This document shows, one piece after another, positions 1-11,871 of a stretch of 64,000 nucleotides of DNA (positions are counted from its first letter, which is position 1; every line of letters starts with the position of its first letter). The notes below the pieces were generated by a model. That model did no database searches. It was given only the letters and a program-made list of their open reading frames with translations, and was not told where the DNA came from. Source of the stretch: Eunapius fragilis (Eukaryota; Porifera; Demospongiae; Spongillida; Spongillidae); NCBI GenBank assembly GCA_963681505.1, contig OY811993.1:3768489-3832488 (forward strand), given 5' to 3'. A program made the position numbers and the translations under genes.

Positions 1-269
1 CCCGTAGTGTTTCAACATCTTTGAAGTCTCAATATCTTTTGTTAGCACGTTGGTGTATTCAACTAGGCAAAGCTCTGTAGGACTGTGAATTTAACTCCTG
101 ATTATTAAGGGCCTTTTTAATCATGATTTGTCGTCAATGAAAAATCTGCGGTATTTGATTTTTAATTTGAACTAGCAGTGCACATAGATATGCAACATAA
201 AGTTGAGAATGTTCTGGCTGCACGCAATGAGAGGATTGTTTATTGTCCTTATCGTTCCTGTGCACTCAG

Positions 270-1629
270 GTGTATGCCCGTCTACACGACATAGAAGCCG
301 ACCAAGCCCCTGCAAAGTGAGAGGAGAGGCTCTTGTGTTGTGTTCTACATTGATTGCTCAACCTTGTTCAACAGGGCATCGAGGATTTTGGCTGGCCTAG
401 GCTTCAATCCAGAGATGCAGAAGAGAAAAACAAAGTGTGTGTGTGTGTGTGGGTGGGTGGGTCAACGCTTTTTTTTTTTTCATAAAATATACATAAAGTG
501 CATGAATGGCAATTCATTTTGATAATGGAATTGCACTCTCAAGATGTTACCTAAATAATGTGTATTTATTTGATGCACATGTACAGTTCCAAATTTGCTC
601 TGTTGAGTGTTAAGAGGCTTATCTCCACCCCCTCCCACCCCTCCCTCTGTTGTGATGTGTAGCCCAGGTGTAGTCCCACCCCCTCCCTATGTTGTGAGGT
701 GTAGTCCCACCCCCTCCCTATGTTGTGAGGTGTAGTCCCACCCCCTCCCTATGTTGTGAGGTGTAGTCCCACCCCCTCCCTCTGTTGTGAGGTGTAGCCC
801 AGGTGTAGTCCCACCCCCTCCCTATATTGTGAGGTGTAGTCCCACCCCCTCCCTATATTGTGAGGTGTAGTCACAAGTGTTCAAAATATTGGACACTCTA
901 CAACTTCTTTCTTATGCACTGGGAATTAGTCTGTCCATCATGGAGTTACAGTAGCCTGAATTTTTAATTACGCGCACATTTTAATTGCACACATCATCAC
1001 TAATGCTCCTTCCTGGAAATATTTATAGTGTCGCATTAGGTCCCTTTTTGCTGCCTAGATCCCAAATACTTTTTTTTTTTTTAAATTGTGCAGTACCAAG
1101 TATTAAAATTGCTGTTTACATGAAGGTTGGTTTTCGTTGGAAGGAAACACTTCTGATATCACCTCATGTGATGTTACGTCACAACATGTTTTTGCCTTAG
1201 CCATTATGTTCTGCTGCAGGTCATAAAAGATGTAATGCTGATATAATTAAAATGATTTTGGTGTATCAATCATTAACCCCCAACAGCATTATTCATTTGT
1301 AATATGTATTGCATCAGAGGATGAGGTAAAGTCCCAGATGTGTTGTGATGTGGTGTGTGTGTGTGTACTTTAACCTTTAAGTATTGTGACTCTAAAAAAC
1401 ATCAAACCTTCACCACTGTGATGATGGGCTTTGCCAGGCTTTAGGATTGTGATTGTCAATTATCCCAGCATGTGTGCAACATTCAGCCACCCTTACAACT
1501 GTGCTGGTATTTCTATCACGAGTATCCAAATCTTCGACACAAGCGTTTTTAGTCCCAAATAGACGGTGGGGCATTTAATTGGGAAGTATGTGATTTGGCC
1601 GCTCACCTTGTGGAGAGAGAGGTTACGCA

Positions 1630-1661
<32 letters not shown>

Positions 1662-2015
1662 ACTTCTGCATCCTTCTGTGCACTCCTAGAGTTCCAGTTT
1701 GTACCATTAGTATGCGAGTAACTGGTGCACTGTAGTATTCAGAGGTTACATGTGCATGCGTTAAAGTGTAGACATGTTGATGAACATAAACATCTGTTGT
1801 TTGTCATGTACATGTAGGTGTGGTTTAGGGTGTAATTATACTCATGTGTTGGGTTGGACTGTATGAATGAATTTTACTTTTTTTAAAAGGAGTATTGCTG
1901 GATTGTGTGAGTGTTTCGCTAATATTTGGACATGTATTTGTTGTTAGGGAGTTTTCTGGAGGGTGGAGGATGAGACTTGCCCTGGCCAAGGCACTCTTTG
2001 CAAGGTAAGGTGTGT

Positions 2016-2093
<78 letters not shown>

Positions 2094-3078
2094 GGCATCA
2101 GGGTACCATACTTGTGTTGGTGTGCGATAGATAGTACACAAACCGGGGGTGTGGGGGCTTTGGTGACATGTCCCCATGGGCTTGCTTGTTAGGGGTAATT
2201 TACTATTTCCTGCAATCTTAAATGTTTGAAAATCATAATCTTTTCTGTAGTGTTCTTTAATGACATTTAGTTCATTAAACTAATTACACTATTAAATACT
2301 TTCAACTACAATGTTACATGTAGGAGTGTGACATTAGTAACTAAGGGTTTTTTGTCGTTGCCTTTTATATTTGAGATGCTACTGTTTTAGAGATAATTGT
2401 ATAAACGTTGGTGTATCTTGTATGAATTCTTCATCATAATGTTATGGTAGGCATGAAAACGTGATCTGGGGGAAGGAGTGAGTGAGTGTGTGGTTACTAT
2501 GTCTGGTAAACAGCTCCCCAATCTTTAAATCCAACCAATAGAAAGCTCTAGATTATGTATGTGTACCACAAATGTACATTGCTTACATTGTATGATAGCA
2601 TCGTGCCCATATGCTTGTTATTAAGCTAAAGTAATATTGCTGTACAGTCAGCTGGTGAATCCAATTGTGGCCATTTATTTAATCTAAGTGTTGTACTTGT
2701 ATGTAGCAGCTGTTGGTTGTATGTGTGTACCAGCTGTCATAAAACTGCCACATACATGTATGTGTACACACACACATGCAGTTATGCCGCTAATCTACTG
2801 CCATCCTTATTCTCCCTCCCTCCCTCCCCCCTCCCTGTAGACCTGACCTCCTACTGTTAGACGGTAGGTGTTCATAAAATCTCATTCCAATATGCCACAT
2901 AAAAGAAGCACAGTGTAACATTAGGTGGTGTGTAATATTATACTTAGTGTCTTTGCAGAACCTACAAACATGTTAGACATCAGAGCTGTCCTCTGGTTAG
3001 AAGACTATCTGCAGGTACAGTGTGTGTGGGTGTGTGTGTGTGTGGGTGTGTGTGTGTGTTGTGTGCATACGTGTGTAG

Positions 3079-3134
<56 letters not shown>

Positions 3135-3900
3135 GTCTTCACACACATCCAGTCCATACATGGTGAGCACTAGTACTGGTACTGTTCTGGCTTATTGCAC
3201 AAATTGTTCGAACACGTTGCCAAGTTGCTTAGCTATTCAGCCCCCAATGCATGTACATGTAACAATTCATATTTGTTTGAATGGCTCAATTGAACAATCA
3301 ATACCATTGACAGCTGATTCACTAAGCAACGCTGTTGTTTGTTTTATGTCCTACCTCCCCCTCCTCCTCCTCCTTCTCTTACTGCTACCTCCCCCTCCTC
3401 CTCCCCTCCCTTACTGCAGACATGGCCGTCCACCATTCTTGTCGTATCCCATGACCACAACTTCCTCAACGCCGTGGCAACAGACACTATCTACATGCAC
3501 TCCCAGAGGGTTGACTATTACCGTGGAAACTACGAGGTGTGTGCAATGAGGTGCTGTGAGGGCGATATTTAGATGACAGAAGGGAATCGCACCCTTCTCT
3601 CCCCCTCCTTGCCTCTCCTTTCCTCCCTCCCTCCCTCCCCTACCACAATCAGGGCGGAACTGTAGTTTGTTCCAGCTGGGATTGATTAGTATCCAAACCT
3701 CATCATATTAGTGGGATCTACCAAGATAGTGTTTTCAGACCACATGTTCCGTTGCCAGTGAAGCACTAACTAAAGGCAAACATCCATTGCATCAATGAAT
3801 GTCAATGAATTTGGTCAGCAAATAAGATCACAGTACCCACTGACCAAATTCATTGACCACAATGCTGTCGATCTGGTTTTATGCAGAAACGCCTTAACAT

Positions 3901-3949
<49 letters not shown>

Positions 3950-5321
3950 CACACACACACACATGCACACACACACACACACACACACACATGGACTAGA
4001 TCACTAGTTGTGTGTGTGACCGATGCATGCAGCAAATGTGTAAACCCCTCATTTTGGTGTGCACATTGCTGCTACTAGTATTTATACACCACAGATAGTG
4101 TATAATGTCCTCTCTCCACCCTCCAATATGGATATAGGCTTTTTTAGCTATCAAGGCTGACAAGTTGAAGAACCAGCAACGAGAGTATGACGCCCAGATG
4201 CAGTACAGACAGCACCTGCAGGTGTGTACGTGTGAATGGTGGGCATGTGCCATCCACGGATAAAAACCACGTGATTCTAATAAATGCCCACCATTTTTTT
4301 TTTAATTTGTTGCCAAGGACTACGTGGACAGGTGGAGGTACAATGCAAAAAGAGCACCGCAAGCCCAGAGCAAGCTGAAGATACTCGAGAAGCTGTGAGG
4401 AGGGTGGCATGCTGCTACCATGTTTTTATATATCTGAGGGGCAAGGGGGATTGATGTGATTGTTCATCAGTGCAGTCCCAAGAGAGAGGGGCATTTTCAA
4501 AACGAATGGGTTGGTTAGGTCAGGCTCAATACGATAGTGAGGGGGGTGTTGTCCGCTTAAGGCCTGATACAAAACGAATGGGTTGGTTAGGTCAGGCTCA
4601 ATTCGAAAGTGAGGGGGGTGTTGTCCGCTTAAGGCCTGATACAAAAAGAGGGGGAGGGGGGGGGGAGGAACCGTATATCCTCCTGATCCTGTATCTGCTA
4701 CTGTGGGGGGGGGGGGGGGGGGGGGGAGCACATGCATGCAATCTTGTAAAGTATCATGCTACATATGTAATTCGTCCATGGTCTTCTGTAGCCTCATACA
4801 TGAGAATACAATGGCTTGCATCTCACATGCTAAATTACTGGGTGATGTACAGTAAATTACAGACTGGTTCGAAAAACATGCATGGATCTTGCAAGGACTT
4901 GCAAGAACTTGGTTTGTCCCCTGGGCTACTGCATATGTGTAAGCATAGGAACTGAAAGGTCAGACAGACAAAATAACCACATTCATCCATAAATGGGGGA
5001 TAGGTTTGGCTGATAGATGGGATAGGTTTGCCTCTGAACACCAAAAAGGTCATGTGGTTATTGTTCCTTACACACTACCATAGGTCATGTGCTTTATATC
5101 TATACATGTGTGCATGTAGGGGGACAAAAGATTACATAGGTCCTGCTACATGCATTGTGCATGTAGGGGAACATTTTGCCCTCACATGGCTCTTGATATG
5201 TTTCTTGCTGGCCTATAGACCAGAGCTGAAGCCTGTTGTCACTGAACCAGAGGTTGTATTGAAGTTTCCTGAGACAGAGAAACTAGCCCCGCCCATTCTG
5301 CAACTGTCCGAGGTTGTGTGT

Positions 5322-5352
<31 letters not shown>

Positions 5353-8300
5353 GGTGTGTGAAGTGAGTGTGGTGTATGCAGAAATGTAAGGCTGTGAGGT
5401 GGGGAGGAGGAAAATGTAATATGTGTCCTACATCATCTTGAATGAATGTACTCGTATGATCTACTTTCTACACTGTGTGTGATGGTACTCGTATGATCTA
5501 CTTTCTACACTGTGTGTGATGGTACTCGTATGATCTACTTTCTACACTGTGTGTGATGGTACTCGTATGATCTACTTTCTACACTGTGTGTGATGGTACT
5601 CGTATGATCTACTTTCTACACTGTGTGTGATGGTACTCGTATGATCTACTTTCTACACTGTGTGTGATGGTACTCGTATGATCTACTTTCTACACTGTGT
5701 GTGATGGTACTCGTATGATCTACTTTCTACACTGTGTGTGATGGTACTCGTATGATCTACTTTCTACACTGTGTGTGATGGTACTCGTATGATCTACTTT
5801 CTACACTGTGTGTGATGGTACTCGTATGATCTACTTTCTACACTGTGTGTGATGGTACTCGTATGATCTACTTTCTACACTGTGTGTGATGGTACTCGTA
5901 TGATCTACTTTCTACACTGTGTGTGATGGTACTCGTATGATCTACTTTCTACACTGTGTGTGATGGTACTCGTATGATCTACTTTCTACACTGTGTGTGA
6001 TGGTACTCGTATGATCTACTTTCTACACTGTGTGTGATGGTACTCATTTGTCTGTGTGTGCTATCATAGATGAAAAGACATGTAGACACTTTATGGCCTC
6101 ACTCCTTGTTCTTAGGTTAGCTTCTCTTACTCTCCTGACACTCCAATATTCAAGAAGATCAGTTTGTATGCAGACATGGAGTCCAGGATAGCTCTGGTGA
6201 GGGGTGTGGCCTCTATGTGTGTGTGTGTGTGTGTGGGTGTGTGTGTGTGTGTGTTCAACTTGGTCCAATGGATTAACAGGAGTTGGCAAGGACAACTATT
6301 TCATTCTGTAGTTATGGATGTTACGTAACCTCTTGTACCACAGCCTCTACAATTTACACACGTGTTTACATTTCTGAAGGTAGTTACATTATATTGCATG
6401 TCACGAACGCTCACTGCATGGGGTGCGTATGAAACACGTGTGTGCAGTTCTTTCAGATTTACACGGCGCAATTACATAATGTTGCAACGTCAACTTTTTC
6501 AGCAAGCACAACTTGCACGGGTGCTGTAGGCCTGGGTACTCATCTGGCTGTCTGTAGGCCTGGGTGCTCATGGGCCTGGCTGTCTGTAGGCCTGGGTGCT
6601 CATGGGGGTGTGGTCATCTCTGTGACCACCTTTTAATGTCGCATTTTTTGAGCTTACTAGAGCTGCATGTTTATGGAGAGGAAGCAAAGAGAATGTGTGT
6701 GGTGTGGCTACATGTAATTATATATGTACAAGTTGACCATCTGACCACTGTTACAAGCACCTACATGTACAGTGTATGGGGATTTTCAGAAAGAATAAAA
6801 TAAAAGGTTTCATCACTGGAGTGCACGAGCATCTATATCTTAAACGGGTGATGCAGTTAATCTTATGGAATATAGTCTTCATATATTAATTGTGTGCAAA
6901 CGAATTGTGGTGTAAAGCAATTTTGTGTGCTGTTTATTTGGAACATGTTTATCATGTGCGTACACTGCAGGTTGGGGAAAACGGAACAGGTAAAAGTACC
7001 CTTCTGAAGCTCTTGACAGATGAGCTATCTCCCCTGGAGGGTTACAAACAGGCGCACAGGTGACAAGGGTTGTTTTGTTATGATTATACATCCACCTCCT
7101 CCTCGCCCACCCTCCTCATCCACCCCTTTCCTCCTCCTCACCACCCCCTTCCTTCTCCCTCCTCCTCCTCCCTCCTCCTTGCCACCCACTTCCCCCTGCC
7201 CCCATATAGGAACTTGCACATAGCCCTGTTCACTCAGCACCATGTGGACCAGTTAGTTATGGACATCACACCTCTACAACTCATCCAGTCGAAATTTCCC
7301 GGTGAGTTATGTTTGGTGCGTGCACAGTGATCCATGTGGTTCACTACATCTGTAGCCACTCCTCCTTTGAAAAAAGGCTCATGTTTTTAAAAACATCCGT
7401 AACAGTGAATGTTTTTGTGTGCCAGGGCTTTTTCATTTAGGACTTCTATTTTATTGAAAACAGTTTTGGTCTTCTTTTTTTTTTACGATGAGGGCAGAGG
7501 GAGGGGTCTTTAATGGTTGACTTGTTCTGCAGTATTTGCACGGGTGTTGTAACATATGCAGAGAACACTGATGTCATGTGCCCACATGGAAATGAACATG
7601 TGTCATTTCAAAGAGTGTTGTCGTGTGTGATTACATAGGTACATGTGTGTGACCTTTTGGGAAAACAAGCTGACTGTGTGTGTTGGAGGGGGGGGAGGGC
7701 AAAGGTTTGTGTGGGGGGGGGGGGGGGCTGCCTTTCCACAGCCTGTCCTGTGACTGTGTGTATATGTGTGGGTGTATATGTGTGTGTGTGTGTGTGCACT
7801 ACAGGTGAGACAGAGGAGCAGTACCGCCATCAGCTTGGCTCCTTTGGTGTGAGTGGGGAGCTAGCCATGAGGCCTGTGGTCTCTCTCTCTGGAGGGCAGA
7901 AGAGCAGGGTGGCATTTGCCCTCATGGCCATGACCAGGTGAGGAGGAACTGCGGAAGGGGGGGGGGGGGGGTGTGCCGGGGGGCCTTACAGGAAATGGAC
8001 GAGGGAGTCACGTGATTATCAGGTCCACTGTATAGTGTTGTTGCCCGCAGGTCCATCACAATATTTACTTGAATGTCTTGTGTGCGCTTCTAAGGCCCTG
8101 TAGCTAAAGGCATATACAGGTCAAGTTCTTGGGCTAGCTGCCTGCAATACAAATTAATGCGAGTAAAAAGCTTAAGGTTTACTGATATAAAGTTAAAGTA
8201 GCCAACAGGTCACCTGAGAGTTGCCCAAGTGTTTTGGCCATTAGAGTGGTTTCCTTTTGAGATGAGCACTTAGTTATCTTATGTTACCATTGCCTTGTGT

Positions 8301-8722
8301 ATCATGGGGAAAATGCAGTGTGATTGACTATCAGAAGTCTGTTTCTATTAGTCTATATAATACACTGGTTCATTCATGGCACTGCCTGATTCTCTCTAGG
8401 CCAAATTTCCTCATCCTTGATGAGCCCACTAACCATCTTGACCTGGAGACTGTCGAGGCACTGGCTAAAGCACTCAAGAAATTTAAGGTGAGCACTAAAT
8501 GTGATTATTTTCACATGAACATGTACATGTAGATTGGAATAAAAACTTGCAATACACCTGTAGATAAATGCATGTATAACCTGCACAAATGAAGTTTTGA
8601 ATCATTCTCTGGTTCTCCTGCACTGTGACATACATATTGCCTGCACTTGAGAGTCAGATATGAATATGAAGCTTTGGCTGTAACACTCATCCTGACTCAC
8701 AGCACCCTACCGTATCATACAC

Positions 8723-8799
<77 letters not shown>

Positions 8800-9160
8800 C
8801 ATGCATGGAATTTGCAGAATTGTCCAATTAATTACATGTAGGTTTCTGTCCAAGGGAATGTCAACAGAACATTGCCAGCATGTTGCACTTATCATTCCAC
8901 ATCTGTTGGGGCGGGCAGGGGGAGATGCTCTCCCTTTGACCTCACTACATCTGTCGACATTCCTGTTGTGCAGTACTGTTGCACACTACAGCTCTTTACC
9001 TTCCCCACAGGGCGGTGTCATCCTGGTGTCCCACGATGAGCACCTGATCAACTTGGCCTGCAGTGAGGTGTGGTTGTGCAAAAACCACTCAGTGTATCGG
9101 CTGGACGGTGGTCTCCTGCAGTACAAGAGTGAAGTGGAGAACGAGTTCAGAAATTCTTGA
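270..9160 (+). CDS. ABCF3: ABCF3-type ATP-binding cassette protein, 3' part (15 exons, 5' end outside window)
   Basis: Exons read from gt/ag sites with matching phase: 270-316, 375-434, 1948-2004, 2841-2863, 2959-3014, 3420-3536, 4138-4221, 4318-4394, 5219-5312, 6116-6196, 6971-7059, 7210-7301, 7805-7937, 8400-8487, 9011-9160 (TGA). They join to 415 residues in one frame, matching the last ~60% of the ~700-residue metazoan family. First cassette: signature FSGGWRMRLALA (exon 3), Walker B LLLLDEPTN across exons 4-5, switch VVSHD (exon 6). Second cassette: Walker A GENGTGKST (exon 11), signature LSGGQ (exon 13), Walker B ILDEPTNHLD (exon 14), switch LVSHDE (exon 15). The inter-cassette linker, with NQQREY and RYNAKRA motifs, is in exons 7-8. 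The exon 7 acceptor at 4137 is preferred over the AG at 4148 because only it keeps frame and linker length. The family comprises soluble twin-cassette ATPases without membrane spans, related to yeast GCN20 in translation control. The first Walker A must lie left of the window. Introns are rich in GT/CA, poly-G and tandem repeats. Confidence 0.95.
647..871. repeat. G/C-rich minisatellite, about 7 copies of a 31-bp unit
   Basis: The unit runs GTTGTGAGGTGTAG followed by TCCCACCCCCTCCCTAT. It repeats at 691, 722, 753 and 784. Some copies carry an 11-bp GTGTAGCCCAG-type extension. It lies in an ABCF3 intron. Confidence 0.85.
1631..1669. repeat. Poly-G tract, 39 G
   Basis: An uninterrupted run of 39 G in the third annotated ABCF3 intron. 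Similar long G or C tracts recur across the window, so this is a genome-wide tendency. Length may be affected by sequencing. Confidence 0.9.
2017..2091. repeat. (GT)n microsatellite
   Basis: About 75 bp of GT directly after the exon ending at 2004. The long ORFs over it on both strands are Cys-Val or His-Thr artefacts. Confidence 0.95.
3083..3133. repeat. (GT)n microsatellite
   Basis: GT dinucleotide run in the ABCF3 intron between the exons ending at 3014 and starting at 3420. A GT-rich stretch with GGGTG interruptions precedes it. Confidence 0.95.
3900..3991. repeat. (CA)n microsatellite
   Basis: About 90 bp of CA with single CG and TG interruptions, in the intron between exons 3420-3536 and 4138-4221. 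Confidence 0.95.
4499..4642. repeat. Tandem duplication of a 72-bp unit
   Basis: Two head-to-tail copies, 4499-4570 and 4571-4642, each starting AAAACGAATGGGTTGG and ending GCCTGATAC. They differ at only a few positions. Intronic in ABCF3; followed by G-rich runs to 4726. Confidence 0.9.
5448..6039. repeat. Minisatellite: exactly 16 tandem copies of a 37-bp unit
   Basis: The unit starts GTACTCGTATGATC and ends CACTGTGTGTGATG. It repeats with no visible substitution for 592 bp (16 x 37) inside the ABCF3 intron 5313-6115. The homogeneity points to very recent expansion. There are no spacers, so it is not a CRISPR-like array. Confidence 0.97.
6522..6606. repeat. Short tandem repeat around TGTAGGCCTGGGT
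   Basis: Three imperfect copies of a roughly 30-bp unit containing TGTAGGCCTGGGTGCTCATG. Intronic in ABCF3. Confidence 0.75.
8731..8797. repeat. (CA)n microsatellite
   Basis: CA run in the last ABCF3 intron. The segmental duplicate has a shorter counterpart at 20590-20636, so it has changed length since duplication. Confidence 0.95.
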
Positions 9161-9288
9161 CACAAATAATATTTCATGTTTTCAGTTGTATGAATGGCTT
9201 TTTCTGAATCACATTCATTGAAATCCCTCTTTGTATACAGTACATGTAGTTAGATAGGACGATCACAAGAGTGGAACTGTCTTGGGAT

Positions 9289-9444
9289 CAGTAGCGGATC
9301 TAGAGGGGGGGGGGGGGGGGTTAAACCCTTCGATAATATCTTCATAGCAGGAAATTAGGCAATCTTCATTGATAGTTGTGAATAAATCATTTTAAAACTC
9401 CCCCTCTTTTTAACTGCCACGCCCCCTTTGTACGTCCACGCCTG
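9289..9444. mobile_element. Short G-rich MITE-like element, copy A
   Basis: Starts CAGTAGCGGATCTAG and a G tract, ends near CCACGCCTG. It shares an internal block (AATCTTCATTGATAGTTGTG) with copies at 21849-22012, 57210-57335 and 60846-61013, the last two in reverse orientation. It occupies the 438-bp gap between the convergent ABCF3 and T1 stops. CAG/CTG ends suggest a hAT-type non-autonomous element, but this copy has no clear target duplication. Confidence 0.6.
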
Positions 9445-9598
9445 GGGGTGGTAAAGTCTGTACATCTCTCTAAATATTCGTTGGAGGAATAGAGTTGCAT
9501 TTGTTGAGAGCCATCTGCTAGTCCAATCAGGACCTACGATAGTAGGTCCTATGTAGGATTGGCTCCGTAGGCGTGTAATACTATAACTGGTAACCCAT

Positions 9599-11871
9599 TC
9601 ATGAAATGGATAGTGGTAGATCCAGTATGTCCACAGTGACTCTCAAAAAGATGCAGTCATCTTTCACAAATCCTCCATTCAGTAGGTGTTCCTGACGAAT
9701 GAACATTGGACATCCTGATGCTACATTCATCTCCTTCACTGATGGTCTCTGAAATGAGCTGGATTGTGGGTCAGGACGGAAGGTGTCTGTGACATGCTTC
9801 TTGCCTGACTGGTTTATGATGGTCAGAGTCACCTTCTGTTTAAAGGGCCATGGCAACAGAGCATCAAAAGGACCCTTCATCACCACAAAGAAGAAGCTGA
9901 GGTGAGTACCCTTTCCCATCCCATCTCCATTCAGGTACACCCTTGCACACATCTTGTAGCCATGTCTGCTGGTGTAGAAAGGGATGGAGTAGAGAGACAT
10001 AGTCACTCCATCAATTGCCTCTTTCCTCCTCCTCTCAAAGTCATCAATCTTCCACAGGAGGACTCCATCATAGGTTGCCCTCTCAAGAAGCTGTACTCTG
10101 AGCTCTTGGTCCAGACAGCTACTAAGACATCGATCTAATCCATGGTCCAATTCAGCCACCTTGGTATGAAGGGTATCTATGTTCATTCCGCTGATGCTTG
10201 GAATCTGAGTTACTGAGGATGGAACACTTCCTGTGTTGTTCACCACAGCCTGTCTCTGAAGACCCTCAATGGTCCTTTGCAAATGTTCTATTTGCTCTTG
10301 CATTTTAGCAATATCTGGGGGTGTGGTCAGCGTACCCGCCATTGCCTCAATCCTCAGCCCCAGGCCATCCTGAAGGCCCACAATCGAAGGCACGCGGGCC
10401 TCCAGCTGCGATAAACGTTCGCTTAGATTCTCCGCGTCTCTGGTACTGCTGTTGACCAGGTCCTTTAGCTCCACCCAACGGTCAGCCTGCATGCCTATGT
10501 GGTGTATCCCGTACAGCTCCAGGTGAGTACATAGGTATTGCCTCTCTGTCTGGATATGGTGAATGGGATATTCAGTGAACCTTGTATTTGATCGTCTAGG
10601 AAACCAGACTATTGTCTATTCATCAAGACTATTCTCAGATACATGGAAGGCTCAAATTATTCAATGCCTATACCATGCCTATTCATAAGGCCACACCATA
10701 CCCTAGGCAACATGTCACCCAGCGTAAGTTTTTTTTTTGAACCTTATTTATTTTTAAATGCTTACCACAAACGTACAGCCATATGGTTTGTATGGACACG
10801 GGACCTTGGCCAATGGACAGTCCCCAGACCTAGGGTGTAGGTGGGCCTCAAGCTGAAGATGAGGAGGGCAGAGTGGTGTAACAACTGGATGCATCAATGG
10901 TCAATGACGGCTTACATCATTAAGTTTCATTTTGACATCTTGCTTGCAGCCATTGGGACATGGGTGGAGGTATTCAGTGCACACCCTTTCAATGTGGGCC
11001 TGCAAAGTGTGTGTAATGAGGTGGAGGAGGTAAGGAGGGGGACGTACCCCATTATTGGCACGTCACTGCACACGCATACCCCACCATTGTACGCATGCGC
11101 AATGAATATATGCATGGGGGGGGGGGGGGACACATTCTAATTAGAGCCTCTTGCTTCCCAAAAGAATGTGAGTAATGAGGTGGAGGAGGTAAGGAGGGGG
11201 GTGCAACCCAGCCATCATTGGCATGCACGTACCTGAACCTGCGTAACGGGCACTTCCCTTCCGCAGTACTGGCACATGTCTGGCCTCATGGGACACTCCT
11301 TCTCTTGGTGGGCGGTGAGGGTGGTGAGGGGGAAGTATTGCCCACACTGCCTGCACAGGGTGGCACGGTACTTGCAGTCTGTTAAATGGGCCTGGGGATG
11401 AGAGAACAGTCCAGTTTGAGAGCAATATTTATTAAGACAACTCAATCCAGCGAACTGATTGTAACCAATAACCCCTATCATCCTGACCCATAATAACCTC
11501 TGTCAACTTGAGAGTTCCGATCCAGGGACAGCCATAGTTAGAGAAATCACAGGACACCTCCAGAGCAAGGATCTCTCTTTTGCAAGCGTTGTCCAGAAAA
11601 ACCTGATTTGAGGGTAAAGGCATGTGACTTTAGGTGCATGTGTGTGGACCAACAAAGCCACACCTACTTGGTCTGCAGAGATGGCACTTCTGTCAAGGGG
11701 GCATTCAGGGTTGGGTGTGGCCAGTATGGGTTCCAAACATCCCTTACAGAAGAGGTGTCCACATTCTGTCTGCACCGGGTCCCTCATGGCATGGAGACAG
11801 ATGGGACACTCGTGCCTCTTGAGGAGGGGGTGGAGAAAGTTCTTCTTGTGGCCACGAAGTATACCTGACAT
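9599..11871 (-). CDS. TRAF-family RING E3 ligase/adaptor T1 (six coding exons)
   Basis: Minus-strand exons, all phase 0: 11871-11668, 11602-11498, 11391-11233, 10999-10916, 10852-10766, 10549-9599 (stop). They join to 529 residues. Exon 1 holds a RING: C22-x2-C25, C37-x-H39-x2-C42-x2-C45, C57-x2-D60, the C3HC3D form known from TRAFs. Exons 2-5 (69-213) hold TRAF-type zinc fingers, for example CKYRATLCRQCG, HQEKECPMR, CQYCG. The last exon holds a predicted coiled coil (about 240-350) and a MATH/TRAF-C domain (about 373-525) beginning YDGVLLWKIDDF. The start is the ATG just after a CAG acceptor; an upstream non-coding exon is likely. The family acts in the cytoplasm as ubiquitin ligase and adaptor for immune and stress receptors. 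Near-identical to T2 at 22167-24472. Confidence 0.93.

Noticed and set aside
1944..2192. Overlapping ORFs on both strands rich in Cys-Val or His-Thr
   Set aside because: Translations of (GT)n/(CA)n. The same applies near 3082, 3850, 8647, 14458-15254, 39656-40242 and 61504.
5448..6039. CRISPR-like array
   Set aside because: Units are contiguous with no spacers, and the locus is a eukaryotic intron.
9161..9598. Functional operon-like link between ABCF3 and TRAF
   Set aside because: The genes are convergent and the gap is filled by a MITE; co-duplication is explained by adjacency.
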